From Asparagopsis taxiformis (taxonomy: Eukaryota; Rhodophyta; Florideophyceae; Bonnemaisoniales; Bonnemaisoniaceae): a stretch of 40,357 nt of DNA. The stretch is taken from contig JALQPE010000664.1 in the NCBI GenBank assembly GCA_030407315.1, forward strand, positions 1 to 40,357. The letters are read 5' to 3'. The translations under genes and the position numbers were made by a program. Positions 30,149 through 39,468 of this stretch are shown piece by piece. The notes under the pieces are model-generated. The model was not told the DNA's origin and searched no databases. It saw nothing but the letters and a program-made list of their open reading frames with translations. Position 1 is the first letter of the stretch, and every line of letters begins with the position of its first letter.

Positions 30149-32668
30149 ATGGAAGGAACGTTCCACAATCACGGTGAAAAGCACGACGGATGGGTGTTCA
30201 TCGACCCCAATCAAGTCAGCAAATTCGTATCGATTCGCGATGTTGATGCAAGTCATGTGGAAGCGCTCATGGAGAGCATTCGCAACAGCGGTTATGACAC
30301 AGCTCATCCCGTGACTGGCAGGTTTCGAGAAGGCGTTCTGGAGATATTGGATGGAGCGCACCGCTGCATGGCAATTGTACGTGGAATGGAGAAGGGCGTC
30401 TTTCCTCCTGGCGTTACGATTCCTATGCGAGAAGAGTCTATCGTGGCGGACACCAACAGCAGTACTGCTGTTGTGCTGGACCGTGTGAGAGCGACGACAT
30501 CCAACGACATTGCAGGCCTGCAAAGGCGCATGATGTTTGTTGAGTATCTGATGATCGCCGTTGATCTCAGAGACGAGTACTGGGTCCAAAACGGAAAGGA
30601 CAAGTACGCTCACATTTCGTCTGTGAGGATGGCTGATGTGTTGGGCTGGATCAAATCCTGCGATCCAAGCGGCCAAATTGCTTCAAGCCTGAGTGGTAAA
30701 CCGCAGTACAGCTCATGCATGTCTATTCTGGCTGTGCTTCGGCCGTATCACCGAGCAGAAGATTCGAGTGCGATTGATTTGCGTCTGTGGCAAATGTTTT
30801 GTCATGCATGGGGACTCAATGCAGAGATGGGTGATTCTCCGAGGATGGTTGAGTTTCCGAAACAGGTGGGGGTGACTAGTTCTCGTGCCGTCGAAATGTT
30901 TGGCAAGACACCCCGCGGAGAATTGTCCTCTCCACTGAACCGCGAACTGCTTTCGAGCAGGTACTTTCTGGACGGCGCTACATCCGACATGCAAGATTCT
31001 TTGCAGGCTAGCCAGAAGCGGTTCAGGAGGCTGATGGTTATGATGTGCCAGTGTATCTTGGCTATTCGCAGTAAGGAGATGGGCAGTGTGCCATCTAGGC
31101 GGGCCAGAGCCACATCCGGGGCCATTGGTGGTGGTGGAATGGTTGGAATTGCAACATCCAGTGCGCAATCCAACCAGCTTGGATTTGTTGTCGACCGTGT
31201 GTTAGCTGCGTGGGATACCGGGGCAAGAGTGTTGGGGTATGAGGATGTTGAATCGATGTGCTGGCCGTTCATGGTATTCGATCCTGCGAGCCTTTGCTTC
31301 AGGTCACTCCCGAATCGGTCTGATGGCTGTGCGGTCGAGGAGCATCGGAAAAACCTGACCATTGTCCCGAAAACTGTAGACAGTGAAAACGGGTTCTGTG
31401 CCGACCTTCCAGTGGCTGTGGATGCAAGGCTGCGATCATTGACAAGCGCCTTCCTGCTGTCGATACGCCAATGTGTCACTGAGGTGAATGTTTTCGCCGA
31501 GCGTGGTCAGCTGATGCAGAGACTTCGAGCCTTGCTTTTCGACACTCCTGACAAGTTCGGCTTGAACTCGTTCATGCGAGCCAAGTTGAACACGTCTCAT
31601 GCCCTGGATGGTCAGAGGAGGCTGAAGGCTTGGTTATTGCGAACCCGAGAGCAACGAAAGCTTCCTCTGACCATGGATGAGTTGCACAGTCTTGAGGATA
31701 CGCCCGAGCCTGGCATCCTTGAAGGTGCACCTGCGCAGATGGAAATATCCGCAGCAGTGCCAAACAATGGCAGCGAGGATATAGAAGAGGATAGTCTGGA
31801 GCCACAGAGGAAGAAGGCTAGGCTGGAGCGCGGTGGTGGAGAGGACGATAATGCGGCGGTTGCGAGCGAAACAGCAACAAGAGAAGGTGCGGCCGAGGAT
31901 GACGCTATGGATGACGCTATGGAAGTTGACACTGTATCGCCTACAGAAGCACCGCTCGTTGACGTCGGAAAGGAAACCAAGCCAGAATATGTCACCAAGC
32001 TGGAAGCTGTGATGGGGCGTTACATTCACACTGTGAATTGTGACGCCACTGATGTAGCCAAAGAGGTGGAGGACAAAATTAGTTTCCTGGAAGATGGCGT
32101 GTTGGAGGACAGTGTTCAGCTTGTGCTCACTGATCCTCCATTCAACACGAGGCGGGAAGGCGGCAGAGAAAACTCGGAGTACGATATTCTGGAGCCGGAA
32201 GAGTTGGCGAGTGTTGCGTGTGAAATAGTTCGAGTTCTTCGGCCTGGCGGCCATGCTCTGATCTATTCCAGCGTGCGCCAACTCGTGGCATGGATGGATG
32301 CAATCAGAAATGCCGAGCCTGGCAAGATGATTGTGGACAGTGTTCCAGTCGTGCTATCTCGCCGACCACACAGCTTTACGTCCAATCCATCGACGAAAAC
32401 GTGCACACTGCATAATATGCACGATTTCGTTATCCATGCGTATAAGCGGGGGAAGGGTATGGCTGCGTACGATATGGTGGATTACAGGTTGCACAATCCG
32501 GACATATCGAGGCACCCTGGGTTCACCAACGCGATTGACAACGTTCCGAGGTTGTCGGCTGGTGAAGCTCAATACGATGGGCAGAACAACCGACTGCGCC
32601 ATGAGCAGAAGGCGTTGACCACTCTTCGTGAGCTTCTGGAACGATTTTCGAAGCAGAACGATATATGA
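30149..32668 (+). CDS. ParB-like domain fused to DNA N-methyltransferase (first frame segment)
   Basis: Start chosen at the ATG in gttcgccATGGaagg, a good eukaryotic context; the open frame extends nine bases further upstream. Residues ~15-75: ParB/Srx-like fold with VDASHVEALMESIRNSGY and the signature DGAHR (68-72). Residues ~75-540: mostly helical, unidentified. Residues ~535-600: acidic, disordered, with a basic NLS-like cluster (QRKKARLER). Residues ~610-839: methyltransferase, with VQLVLTDPPFNT (DPPF at 662-665, the catalytic motif IV), then VRVLRPGGHALIYSS. The order DPPF first, AdoMet-binding motif later marks a beta-type amino-methyltransferase (N6-adenine or N4-cytosine; DPPF favours adenine). 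The frame stops (TGA at 32666) just before the AdoMet motif, which continues in the next segment. Confidence 0.8.
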   Translation: MEGTFHNHGEKHDGWVFIDPNQVSKFVSIRDVDASHVEALMESIRNSGYDTAHPVTGRFREGVLEILDGAHRCMAIVRGMEKGVFPPGVTIPMREESIVADTNSSTAVVLDRVRATTSNDIAGLQRRMMFVEYLMIAVDLRDEYWVQNGKDKYAHISSVRMADVLGWIKSCDPSGQIASSLSGKPQYSSCMSILAVLRPYHRAEDSSAIDLRLWQMFCHAWGLNAEMGDSPRMVEFPKQVGVTSSRAVEMFGKTPRGELSSPLNRELLSSRYFLDGATSDMQDSLQASQKRFRRLMVMMCQCILAIRSKEMGSVPSRRARATSGAIGGGGMVGIATSSAQSNQLGFVVDRVLAAWDTGARVLGYEDVESMCWPFMVFDPASLCFRSLPNRSDGCAVEEHRKNLTIVPKTVDSENGFCADLPVAVDARLRSLTSAFLLSIRQCVTEVNVFAERGQLMQRLRALLFDTPDKFGLNSFMRAKLNTSHALDGQRRLKAWLLRTREQRKLPLTMDELHSLEDTPEPGILEGAPAQMEISAAVPNNGSEDIEEDSLEPQRKKARLERGGGEDDNAAVASETATREGAAEDDAMDDAMEVDTVSPTEAPLVDVGKETKPEYVTKLEAVMGRYIHTVNCDATDVAKEVEDKISFLEDGVLEDSVQLVLTDPPFNTRREGGRENSEYDILEPEELASVACEIVRVLRPGGHALIYSSVRQLVAWMDAIRNAEPGKMIVDSVPVVLSRRPHSFTSNPSTKTCTLHNMHDFVIHAYKRGKGMAAYDMVDYRLHNPDISRHPGFTNAIDNVPRLSAGEAQYDGQNNRLRHEQKALTTLRELLERFSKQNDI

Positions 32669-32832
32669 TGGATTTCTTCTCGGGAACGTACAGCACAGCC
32701 ATAGCGTGTATGACGTTGAGGGATGGTACGTATCGTCGGTTCATTGGGTGTGAGAAGGAAAAAAGGTGCCACGATGCATCGCAGGAGTGGATACTGCATG
32801 CTTTCGTCAGTGAGGTGAAAGCCGGGCGATAT
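32665..32832 (+). CDS. C-terminal AdoMet-binding segment of the methyltransferase (second frame)
   Basis: A frame overlapping the preceding stop by ATGA. It reads MMDFFSGTYSTAIACM and then YRRFIGCEKEKRCHDAS. This is the FxGxx(S/T) AdoMet-binding motif I and the following RxFIGxE strand that close beta-type DNA methyltransferases, exactly where the first segment lacks them. The frame change lies in an AT repeat (gatatatgatgg); a two-base difference there would make one continuous protein. The frame formally runs on to 32955, but beyond about 32832 it loses family resemblance, and the SET-containing frame takes over at a run of five G (32833-32837). Confidence 0.75.
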
Positions 32833-32840
32833 GGGGGATC

Positions 32841-33626
32841 TTGCAGCGTGAGGTGGAGAGTATTCTTGGGGACGAGTCGGTACCGGTCACAGGAAAAGCT
32901 CCAAGGCTTCGTCAGAAGCACATCTCAGATGCACCAGAAGGATTCCCTGCTGTGACAGCATTGCCGAACCATCTGCTTGTGTTCGTTGCGTCAATGAAGA
33001 AGGACGGGTCTATGCTTCACAGATTGAGCGGGGTGCCTATGGACCAGTGGCCGGCCGAGGACATGCACTCGTTTTGGAGCATAGACCCGGACGCGATTCT
33101 GGCTGCCGATGCCGCATTCTACGGTGTCTATGTTTCGCAATCGGAGGTAAGAGGTGGTGGGTTTGGCGTATTCGCGGCGAAGAAACTGAAGAAGGGGACG
33201 GTCATTGGCTGGTACAACGGGACGATTTTCTATGCGAAGATTCGAGACTCGGAACCGCAGAGATCAGTGATGTACGGCCCGGAAGGATTTGGGTGCACAG
33301 GAGAGAGGTTCCAGGACTACAACATGGAATTGGAAACCACGTACATAGGGAGGGGTGCACCTGTTCGGAAGGTTTGGCTCGTTCCAGCGGTCTATAATTG
33401 TACCAGCTACCTCAATGATTGTCGGGTCATTGACGGAACGGAGAAAGCGACCGAGGTGAGTCGAACACAGTCAGCCGAGTTTCGACAAGGCGATGCCATA
33501 GACAAACCGGACTTTGCTTCAAATATCAAGAATCCCCATGCTGTCAAGGTCGTTCTGACCAGAGACGTTGAAGCTGATGAGGAGATATTTGCCGACTATG
33601 GTAGAAAATATTGGCCAGCTAACTGA
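32841..33626 (+). CDS. SET-domain protein lysine methyltransferase (third frame segment)
   Basis: Residues ~93-258 form a SET domain: GGGFGVFAAKKLKKGTVIGWYNG (motif I, GxGxxA), a central region with CTSYLNDC in the place of the usual NHS cofactor-binding motif, and VEADEEIFADYGRKYW at the end (EExxxDYG). SET enzymes methylate lysines on histones or other proteins using AdoMet. The typical Asn-His-Ser is not exact, so activity is uncertain. There is no spacer or ATG between this frame and the methyltransferase tail; the frame opens upstream of the listed position and follows the G5 run, with TTG the first codon given here. A ParB-DNA methyltransferase-SET fusion of about 1150 residues is therefore likely. 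An alternative start at an internal ATG would give a free SET protein. Confidence 0.85.
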   Translation: MQREVESILGDESVPVTGKAPRLRQKHISDAPEGFPAVTALPNHLLVFVASMKKDGSMLHRLSGVPMDQWPAEDMHSFWSIDPDAILAADAAFYGVYVSQSEVRGGGFGVFAAKKLKKGTVIGWYNGTIFYAKIRDSEPQRSVMYGPEGFGCTGERFQDYNMELETTYIGRGAPVRKVWLVPAVYNCTSYLNDCRVIDGTEKATEVSRTQSAEFRQGDAIDKPDFASNIKNPHAVKVVLTRDVEADEEIFADYGRKYWPAN

Positions 33627-33905
33627 GCTACTTTGATAGATTTGATTAAACACGCATTGACAGAGACAATAGACTGTGCATCATCTTCCAAGAGCGCTAG
33701 ATATTATAGACTACACTACAACAATCGTGACATGACTGCAGGAAGGCATCTGCGGCCTGGAGTGCAAACTATCCACTTTTCTACTGCTATACCTATGGAT
33801 ACGAAAAGGAGAGAAACTAGAAAGATGTGAGTGCGAAATTGTGTAGCAACGCAGCATGTAGAACACCAGTAAGGGAGCGATGTAGGAGAAGCAGTCACCC
33901 CATTA
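33627..33905. other. Spacer after the SET gene
   Basis: About 280 bp without a gene; no diagnostic site seen. The palindromic element starts directly after. Confidence 0.4.
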
Positions 33906-34345
33906 CAGTGCGGGCCGTTTACCGGGGATGCTGACAGCAAAGTCATCGTTACGATGACTTTGCTGTAAGAAAACAAATCATTACAGCAGCCATGATTTCT
34001 TTACCGGGTAAAAAATTGTGGCCGCTGTAATGAAACGTTTTCTTACAGCAAATCATTACAGCGGCCACAATTTTTTTACCCGGTAAAAATTCTTGCTGAT
34101 TTTTTACCCGGTAAAAAATTCTTTGGCCACTGCAAGGAAACGGTTCCTTACAGCAAAGTCATCGTAACGATGACTTTGCTGTAAGGAACCCTGGTAAACG
34201 GCTTCGGCTGTAAGAAGCAGGGAGTTTCGTCCTTCTCCCATCTTGGTAAAGGAGAGAAGCGAAGTGTGAAGTCGGGAAAATTGCTCAGCAAAGGTCTGTA
34301 CGGCTGTGAGCAGCTCTCAGGAGTATTTTACCTCACGTGGTCTCT
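33906..34345. mobile_element. Palindrome-core element between the two modification genes
   Basis: Contains full core palindromes at 33932-33968 and 34148-34184, a truncated one near 34047 and three TTTTTACCCGGTAAAAA-type palindromes (about 34000, 34075 and 34110). The outer ends (gtttaccggggatgctgacagc and gctgtaaggaaccctggtaaac) are inverted copies. To the right, 34185-34345 resembles the left part of the units at 1-330 and 980-1290. No coding sequence. Confidence 0.75.
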
Positions 34346-34689
34346 GTTCAGGGTATACCCTGTATATATATAGGTATCCTAGTGTAGGTGGGAAGATAGA
34401 CGAAAATTCTACCAATAATTTATCACAGTGACGGCTCTCGTAGTCGAAATGTGCGCGTTGTCAAGGGTTGAAACTAGTCTCCCCCTACGGCCTAGCTAGT
34501 AAAATCATACAACGTTGTCGACTAATATTAAAAAGTAGCAAGCAATCTGCTGAGTAGCACTAAACTATGAGATGAAGGACAGATGTATAGATGAAAACCG
34601 AAAAGTGGGCTAAGATAACAATGTTGAGATGAGAAAGACATAACTTTATAGCAGGGAACAGTAGTATAGGTTTTAATACTTCTGATATG
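34346..34689. other. No gene seen
   Basis: AT-rich unique sequence (including tatatatata near 34375) downstream of the oxygenase gene. Probably 3' flank. Confidence 0.4.
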
Positions 34690-34925
34690 CTATCTATTGC
34701 TCCTATCGTACTTGTAATATTCGACGGTGTGGATGTGGTCCGTGAGGACGTCCTTCTCCGTCTTCAAGTAGATGTGGCCGCGCGTGGGCAGGCCATAGAC
34801 TAACTTCTCGCCTGCAGGAAGATCTCCTCGGCTGAAGCCGACCCCGTAATGGTAAAGGTCACCGCGACCAACCAATACGGAATAGGGTGGCACCCAAAAG
34901 GTGAGAGGGGAACCTTCCACATATC
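34690..34925 (-). CDS. C-terminal segment of the 2OG-Fe(II) oxygenase-like domain
   Basis: Continues the beta-helix of the adjoining upstream frame: PLTFWVPPYSVLVGRGDLYHYGVGF, then LPTRGHIYLKTEKD, ending in an aromatic tail (VEYYKYDR). The YH in GDLYHYG is the expected distal iron-binding His, and the Arg in PTRGHIYL the expected 2-oxoglutarate-binding residue. The frame changes at about 34905-34920, in a CCCCTCTC stretch. The right-edge copy (39859-40357) is read across this point without a break, which shows where the frames should join. Confidence 0.6.
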
Positions 34926-36653
34926 GGCGTCCGGATTGACCAGGCATACATGACTATAAGGGGCAACTACTATAAAGAACCCATCGGCTCCGCTCGACAT
35001 CATGAAATATGATGGAGACTTGGTAGGTCCTGCAACACGACTCGTTGATACCTTGAAGTCCGTGTGCCCATCCTGGTCCGCAGCCCCATCTGCTGTAAGA
35101 AGCAGCCGCAATCCTGTCTTCGGGAAGAAGACAGGATCCTCACCCTCCATTCCCAGCTTGAGAAACTCCGCACAAACACCAAGAGCAAGCTCTGCCACCA
35201 ACTTGTTCTTATACATATCCAAATTTTCCTCCTCCAACTTGTCGCACAACTCACGCCGCGGCAGAGTGAGGCGCCCACGACCACCATCCATGCGGTCCTT
35301 CGCATCACCCACGTTGTGGATGAACTGCCACGGCGAAGGATCGAAGCCGGGCTTTGCGAAAGCTGGCGGCTCGTCCTGTGGCTCCCTGTCGTCATCGTTA
35401 GAATCAGACTGCTGGGAGGGTTTTTCAACCTCCTCAACCAGCGGGAACTGCCTAGCGAAGTGTCCGAACAACTCATGCGTCGCATTACCAGCCGTGGACG
35501 ATGCCAACAGGCCTTCCATAACAATAACCCCCAAGTTTTCCAACAATGCCTTCTTCACCGCAAAGTACCTGTCCACCACCGTATCCTCAGCACCCGGCGA
35601 TGCAGCTGCCTGGAATGCTGCCGCCCTCATTTCCGCCCGAACCGTCTCCACCGTCGTACTTTCCATATAGTACTTCATCCGGCTGCCAGACGCAATTGCG
35701 CTGGGGAGAACGGCGGCCACATTCTCATCGACGATACTGTCGGGAATGGGATTCTCCTGGGCGTCGTCGAACTGGAGAACCGGCTCCCGAGAGCGACCTC
35801 GGGAAGCCGACTTGGATTTCTTTGACGACGACTTTGATGAAGTCTCACCGAGCCTTCTCTTTTTGGTAGAAGGCTCGGGCGTCGCAGAAGCGGCTTCCAA
35901 GTTACGCTTCCCGAGGATGGAGTTTTCACCCGCATCCTCGGGGGCGCTCTCCAGCTCGACGACCTCCACAGCACCACCCGCCGTTCCACCACGACCGGAA
36001 CGACTCGCTTGCAGGCGGGTACTCCTTCTGGGCATCACTTTCCTCCCAGAAGTTTCCACTCCGGGCGGTGCAGAATCACTGACTTCAATGACATCTTCGT
36101 CAGGATCTGCACCGCCCTTCGCACTGCTGCCCTCGACCACATTCTCGGGAGTAGGGCCCTCCGTCGAAATCCTCGCAACCGTCTTCTGTCCAACCCCACC
36201 GGATGGTGAAGGGACGAAACTGTCATCGCTGGAGCTTCCCGAACTGCTAGCAGATGCAGAACGGGAAGCTTCGACAGCGGGGGCCGGAGCAGCAGGGTGC
36301 TGCTCGGCAGCCGGAGTCGCAGGCTCAGGCTGCGAAGCCGGTGAGACCTGCTCCTGCGCGGCTTGGACAGGACGGTTGGGGGTACCAGTCCCGGCGTGGG
36401 AAACTGGACCAGACTGTTCACTGCCAGCCTGGGGACCACGCGCAGTCGGCTTGACCGGGGTCACCGCAGGGGAGGATGCAGACACGGCAGGGGTAGTGAG
36501 AGGAAGAGGGGCAGCCTCAGAATCACTGGAAGATTCCAGTTGAGGTGGTGGGGGCAAAGGAATGGAGGATGAAGGGATGGGCAAGGAATTGGAAGAGGAA
36601 GGGATGGGGGCATCATCACCACATGTGGCCACATGTGGCTGGGAGCGCAGCAT
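34910..36653 (-). CDS. Disordered linker plus N-terminal part of a 2OG-Fe(II) dioxygenase-like domain
   Basis: Formally a 617-codon frame that runs on out of frame to 34800. Residues 1-310 are Ser/Pro/Ala/Glu-rich and disordered, with a basic NLS-like block around 262-292 (TKKRRLGETSSKSSSKKSK). Residues ~320-440 are helical. Residues ~500-590 hold a double-stranded beta-helix: TGLRLLLTADG, DGHTDFK (His530, Asp532: the HxD iron ligands), SPSYFMMSSGADGFFIVV, SHVCLVNPDADMW. With the distal His and Arg of the next segment this fits Fe(II)/2-oxoglutarate dioxygenases, a group that includes DNA/RNA demethylases and TET/JBP hydroxylases; I cannot assign the subfamily. The first 38 bases overlap the ParB-like frame because of a 10-bp tandem duplication. 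Confidence 0.6.
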
Positions 36654-37689
36654 GTGGGATGTCTGGGTACATCGCGTGAAAGCGTTTCCGCATAATCATG
36701 TCGCGGTACCCAGTGACGCGCAGGAGCATTTTCCTGGCGTCCTTCCCGAAGACAGACTTCTTACGGGGAAAAATGTGTTCGTAACTGTAACCATCGGGGG
36801 GGCCTTCCTTGGGACGGAAGTCTGCCCAACACCCCTTCTTGGGGACCATCTGAGCAAGAACTTCGACAACGCGCGAGCGAATGTCGAAGCTCTTGCTCGG
36901 GTCACCCACGCTGGGAATTGACCCATCCAGCATCCTCATCACATCCGACACGTTCCAGTACTCGGCCACCTCCTTCACGTACCCGAAGATTTCCAACAAA
37001 CCAGCAATCCATTCCTGCCCAATGGTACCAACCGAGTACGGTTTCAGCCCGGCCGACCGACGGCTACAAGTGTAGCGCGCCGTCATCTCCAGGATGAAAC
37101 ACTTCTGTACATCCGGAGCACTCCTGAACGACCCATTGAACAACAAGTTCACCGTACACCCAGCCAGATCCTCTGTGGAAGAAAATTGAACGAACTCCGG
37201 CCTGTTCGGGATGCTCGACCAGTATTTGAAAGCAGGGCTTTCAATGGTCTTGAACCCTCGCGCGATCGAGACGTAGCGCATGAGCTGTCTCGGACGAATC
37301 CAGCTCAGCGCTTTCCGTTCTTTAATGTATTGAACGGTCGGCTCGATCTTCTTCTTTCCCAGGCGGTGGATATTGATGAACTCCATCACAGAGCACACAT
37401 TGTCAGCAACTGTTACCTCGCTGACATTGTGGGTGTGGAAGTTCATCAGCCGTGAAAGCGGGAGTACTTCTTCGGAGCAGAAGACATCCCGGCCAAGCCG
37501 AGTCGGTGGGAGGAGAAAGTCGACTGGAATAGTTCCAAAGCGACGGTAGATGTCAGACTTGACAAACTCCTCCCACTCTGGACTGTCCTTCGCAGGAGCA
37601 GGTCCAGCCGCCTCGAGAATGGCCTTCAACGCGGTCACTCGGTGAGATCCATCGACGTATTGCAGTCGGACTTTTGGCATTGGAATCAA
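36616..37689 (-). CDS. ParB-like domain, C-terminal part, plus helical region
   Basis: Begins within a ParB/Srx-like fold: PMPKVRLQYVDGSHRVTALKAI (DGSHR at residues 13-17), followed by TIPVDFLLPP. This corresponds to ILDGAHRCMAIV in the + strand gene. The next ~280 residues are helical and unassigned (LSRLMNFHTHNVSEVTVADN, WIRPRQLMRYVSIARG). The frame ends at a stop created by the CACATGTGGC duplication at 36620-36639. The N-terminal half of the ParB fold lies in the preceding frame. ParB-like domains bind or cleave DNA and some bind nucleotides; here it most likely serves DNA recognition for the attached oxygenase. Confidence 0.65.
   Translation of the reverse strand: MIPMPKVRLQYVDGSHRVTALKAILEAAGPAPAKDSPEWEEFVKSDIYRRFGTIPVDFLLPPTRLGRDVFCSEEVLPLSRLMNFHTHNVSEVTVADNVCSVMEFINIHRLGKKKIEPTVQYIKERKALSWIRPRQLMRYVSIARGFKTIESPAFKYWSSIPNRPEFVQFSSTEDLAGCTVNLLFNGSFRSAPDVQKCFILEMTARYTCSRRSAGLKPYSVGTIGQEWIAGLLEIFGYVKEVAEYWNVSDVMRMLDGSIPSVGDPSKSFDIRSRVVEVLAQMVPKKGCWADFRPKEGPPDGYSYEHIFPRKKSVFGKDARKMLLRVTGYRDMIMRKRFHAMYPDIPHAALPATCGHMW
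36620..36639. repeat. 10-bp tandem duplication (CACATGTGGC x2) that shifts the frame
   Basis: Two adjacent exact copies. Because ten is not a multiple of three, the second copy shifts the minus-strand frame by one and creates the stop after ATCGHMW. With one copy, the two long minus-strand frames would join through ALPATCGDDAPIP. Confidence 0.9.
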
Positions 37690-38335
37690 TCACCTCGCAG
37701 ACGGACACGCGTGAAGCAATCACGGAAAAATCCCTGAGTGAGAAACGTTTTCTTCAACTCATCAACGCGATGCGGCCTGACCACCCTGGACACGACTGCC
37801 GGAGGAGAAACATCCAGAGGGGAAATGAAGACTGGAATGTTTCGGCAGCTCTCCGGACTTATGTCGTAGTCCACATCCACCGGGATGGGCAATGTGCCAG
37901 GGTAGGCCAGCCTGGTGCTGCAGAGAGGCTTGTTCGGTACGATGTCACGAGCGTTGTGATCATCGACCTTCTCCGCATCCTCTGCCAAGTCGCTGCCGGA
38001 CGCGATGATCATGTCCGGAGCAGGCGAGCTAGGCAGAGGAGCACCAGATCCCTCGACGGCTGGCGCCGCTTCGGCAGATTGAGCCGGAAGCGGAGTTGCG
38101 GGAACGCCAGCGTCGATTGTCGGGACAACCGCGGGATCGGAAGCGGAAGGGGGGGAGGGGACGGGCTTAGGTGCTGGGCTGAGCTGGGTCAGCGCTGCAG
38201 CAGCTTCGCAAACGTCCATGGGGACAGGGGGGGCAGAGAAGGAGAAGGAGAGGGAGAAGGAATGGGAGAATCGTTGTCACGGCGGCTGGCAGAGCGCACC
38301 TGGCGGTCGAAAGCGTTGGGGGATTGTTGAGCCAT
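37686..38335 (-). CDS. N-terminal segment of the ParB-oxygenase gene
   Basis: A Pro/Ala/Ser-rich leader followed by PPAVVSRVVRPHRVDELKKTFLTQGF, the first helix-strand part of a ParB-like fold. The frame ends in a TGA at gattgattcc, overlapping the next frame by a few bases. The likely gene start is the ATG at 38335 (MAQQSPNAFDRQVR), in a different frame from the ATG at 38219. The change falls near a run of seven G/C (38227-38233), again a homopolymer. All four minus-strand segments from 38335 to 34690 thus read as one gene with frame changes at simple repeats. Confidence 0.55.
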
Positions 38336-38545
38336 TGCTTTGGTGAGAAATGAGGAAAGAAGAGTGAAAGATTGAGAAAGAGAGAAGAAGATCTGAACGA
38401 CAAGCTGTTTTGCTGCGTAAGCTGAGTAAGATAAGCGAAACTTAGAGAACTGACATATTCCTATTAGTATACACCCTGGTAATGATATTCAGCGGTTGAC
38501 CAATCCGAACCTTCCACATCACTTTTCGTTGTACGACAATTACAG
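38336..38545. promoter_or_regulatory. Presumed upstream region of the ParB-oxygenase gene
   Basis: About 210 bp between the likely start codon and the next palindromic element. No TATA box or other named site is clear; a GA-rich stretch (ggaaagaagagtgaaagattgagaaagagagaagaag, 38350-38390) lies close to the start, i.e. pyrimidine-rich on the coding strand. Confidence 0.3.
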
Positions 38546-38870
38546 CTCAGGCAGTTTACCAAGGATCCTTACAGCAAAGCCATCGTTACGATGACTTTGC
38601 TGTAAGGAAAGGTTTCATTACAGAGGCCAGGAATTTTTTTACCCGGTAAAGAAATCATGGCTACTGTAATGTTTTGTTTCCTGACAGCAAAGTCATCGTT
38701 ACGATGACTTTGCTGTAAGAAAACGTTTTCATTACAGCGGCCAGGAATTTTTTTACCGGGTAAAGAAATCATGGCCACTGTAATGAAACCTTTCCTTACA
38801 GCAAAGTCATCGTAACGATGACTTTGCTGTAAGCATCCCTGGTAAACTGCTCCATCTGTAAGCCGTTGGT
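38546..38870. mobile_element. Palindrome-core element upstream of the ParB-oxygenase gene
   Basis: Three core palindromes (38569-38605, 38682-38718, 38796-38832) separated by two copies of a spacer with CATTACAG.GGCCA, TTTTTTTACCCGGTAAA and CTGTAATG. The outer sequences (caggcagtttaccaaggatcc and gcatccctggtaaactgctcc) are inverted copies. Confidence 0.8.
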
Positions 38871-39468
38871 CTCAACCCTCGCTCTCGTTTCTGTTGTCCT
38901 CCTTCATCATCTCCACCTACCTTCCCCTACACACCACCTCTCTAATGTCACTCTGCCCACCCTTTGGTGCATGAAATATTTTATTACCACTCTCATAGTC
39001 TACACATACTGCTGCCTTCATACTTCTGCATGCCTACCCTTCAATCTTTCTTCCATCTTTCTCTACCGTGCTAGGCTTAGACCATGCTCTGTGCACATCT
39101 GACTTACTTAATATCATTGTATAGTTAGAAACTAGAATAATAATTACATCACTAGAGTACACTGCAAATGTTAGTAACTATGGTTGGTGTGGTACACAAC
39201 ACCCTACCTCCTTCATGAGTAAACTTTGCGCACAGAACCGTTCAATACCAGGTAGTGCAGCCAGCGCAAACCAGGCTTGCACGACGCAGAGTGCTCCCCA
39301 GAGCCGTCAACAGCCGTCCAAACCATCGTTGTACGATGTTCCCGGCTCCACACTTCCCTTCTCACCCTTCCCAGGGTGGGAGACGGACGAAACTCCAACC
39401 GCTTACAGCCGAAGCCGTTTACCCGGGATGCTTACAGCAAAGTCATCGTTACGATGACTTTGCTGTAA
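38796..39468 (-). mobile_element. MITE-like unit, inverted orientation, complete
   Basis: Bounded by core palindromes at both ends. From left to right it carries the reverse complement of the right part (ttgtcctccttcatc, compare gatgaaggaggaca near 729) and then of the left part (gacggacgaaactcc, cttcccagggtgggag, compare 30-80 and 1015-1060). Its length is about 670 bp. It shows the full organisation of the family: core, right part, left part, core, read backward. No gene. Confidence 0.65.

Noticed and set aside
31634..32281. 215-codon minus-strand frame opposite the methyltransferase
   Set aside because: It has no domain, unusual composition and lies fully against a frame with clear catalytic motifs.
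35746..36543. 265-codon + strand frame opposite the oxygenase gene
   Set aside because: It is a mirror of the Ser/Pro-rich minus-strand linker; low-complexity GC-rich sequence keeps the opposite strand open, and no domain is visible.
30149..38335. Bacterial restriction-modification system or ParABS partition locus
   Set aside because: There is no restriction enzyme, ParA or parS-like cluster; NLS-like regions, a SET domain and disordered linkers point to a eukaryotic setting.
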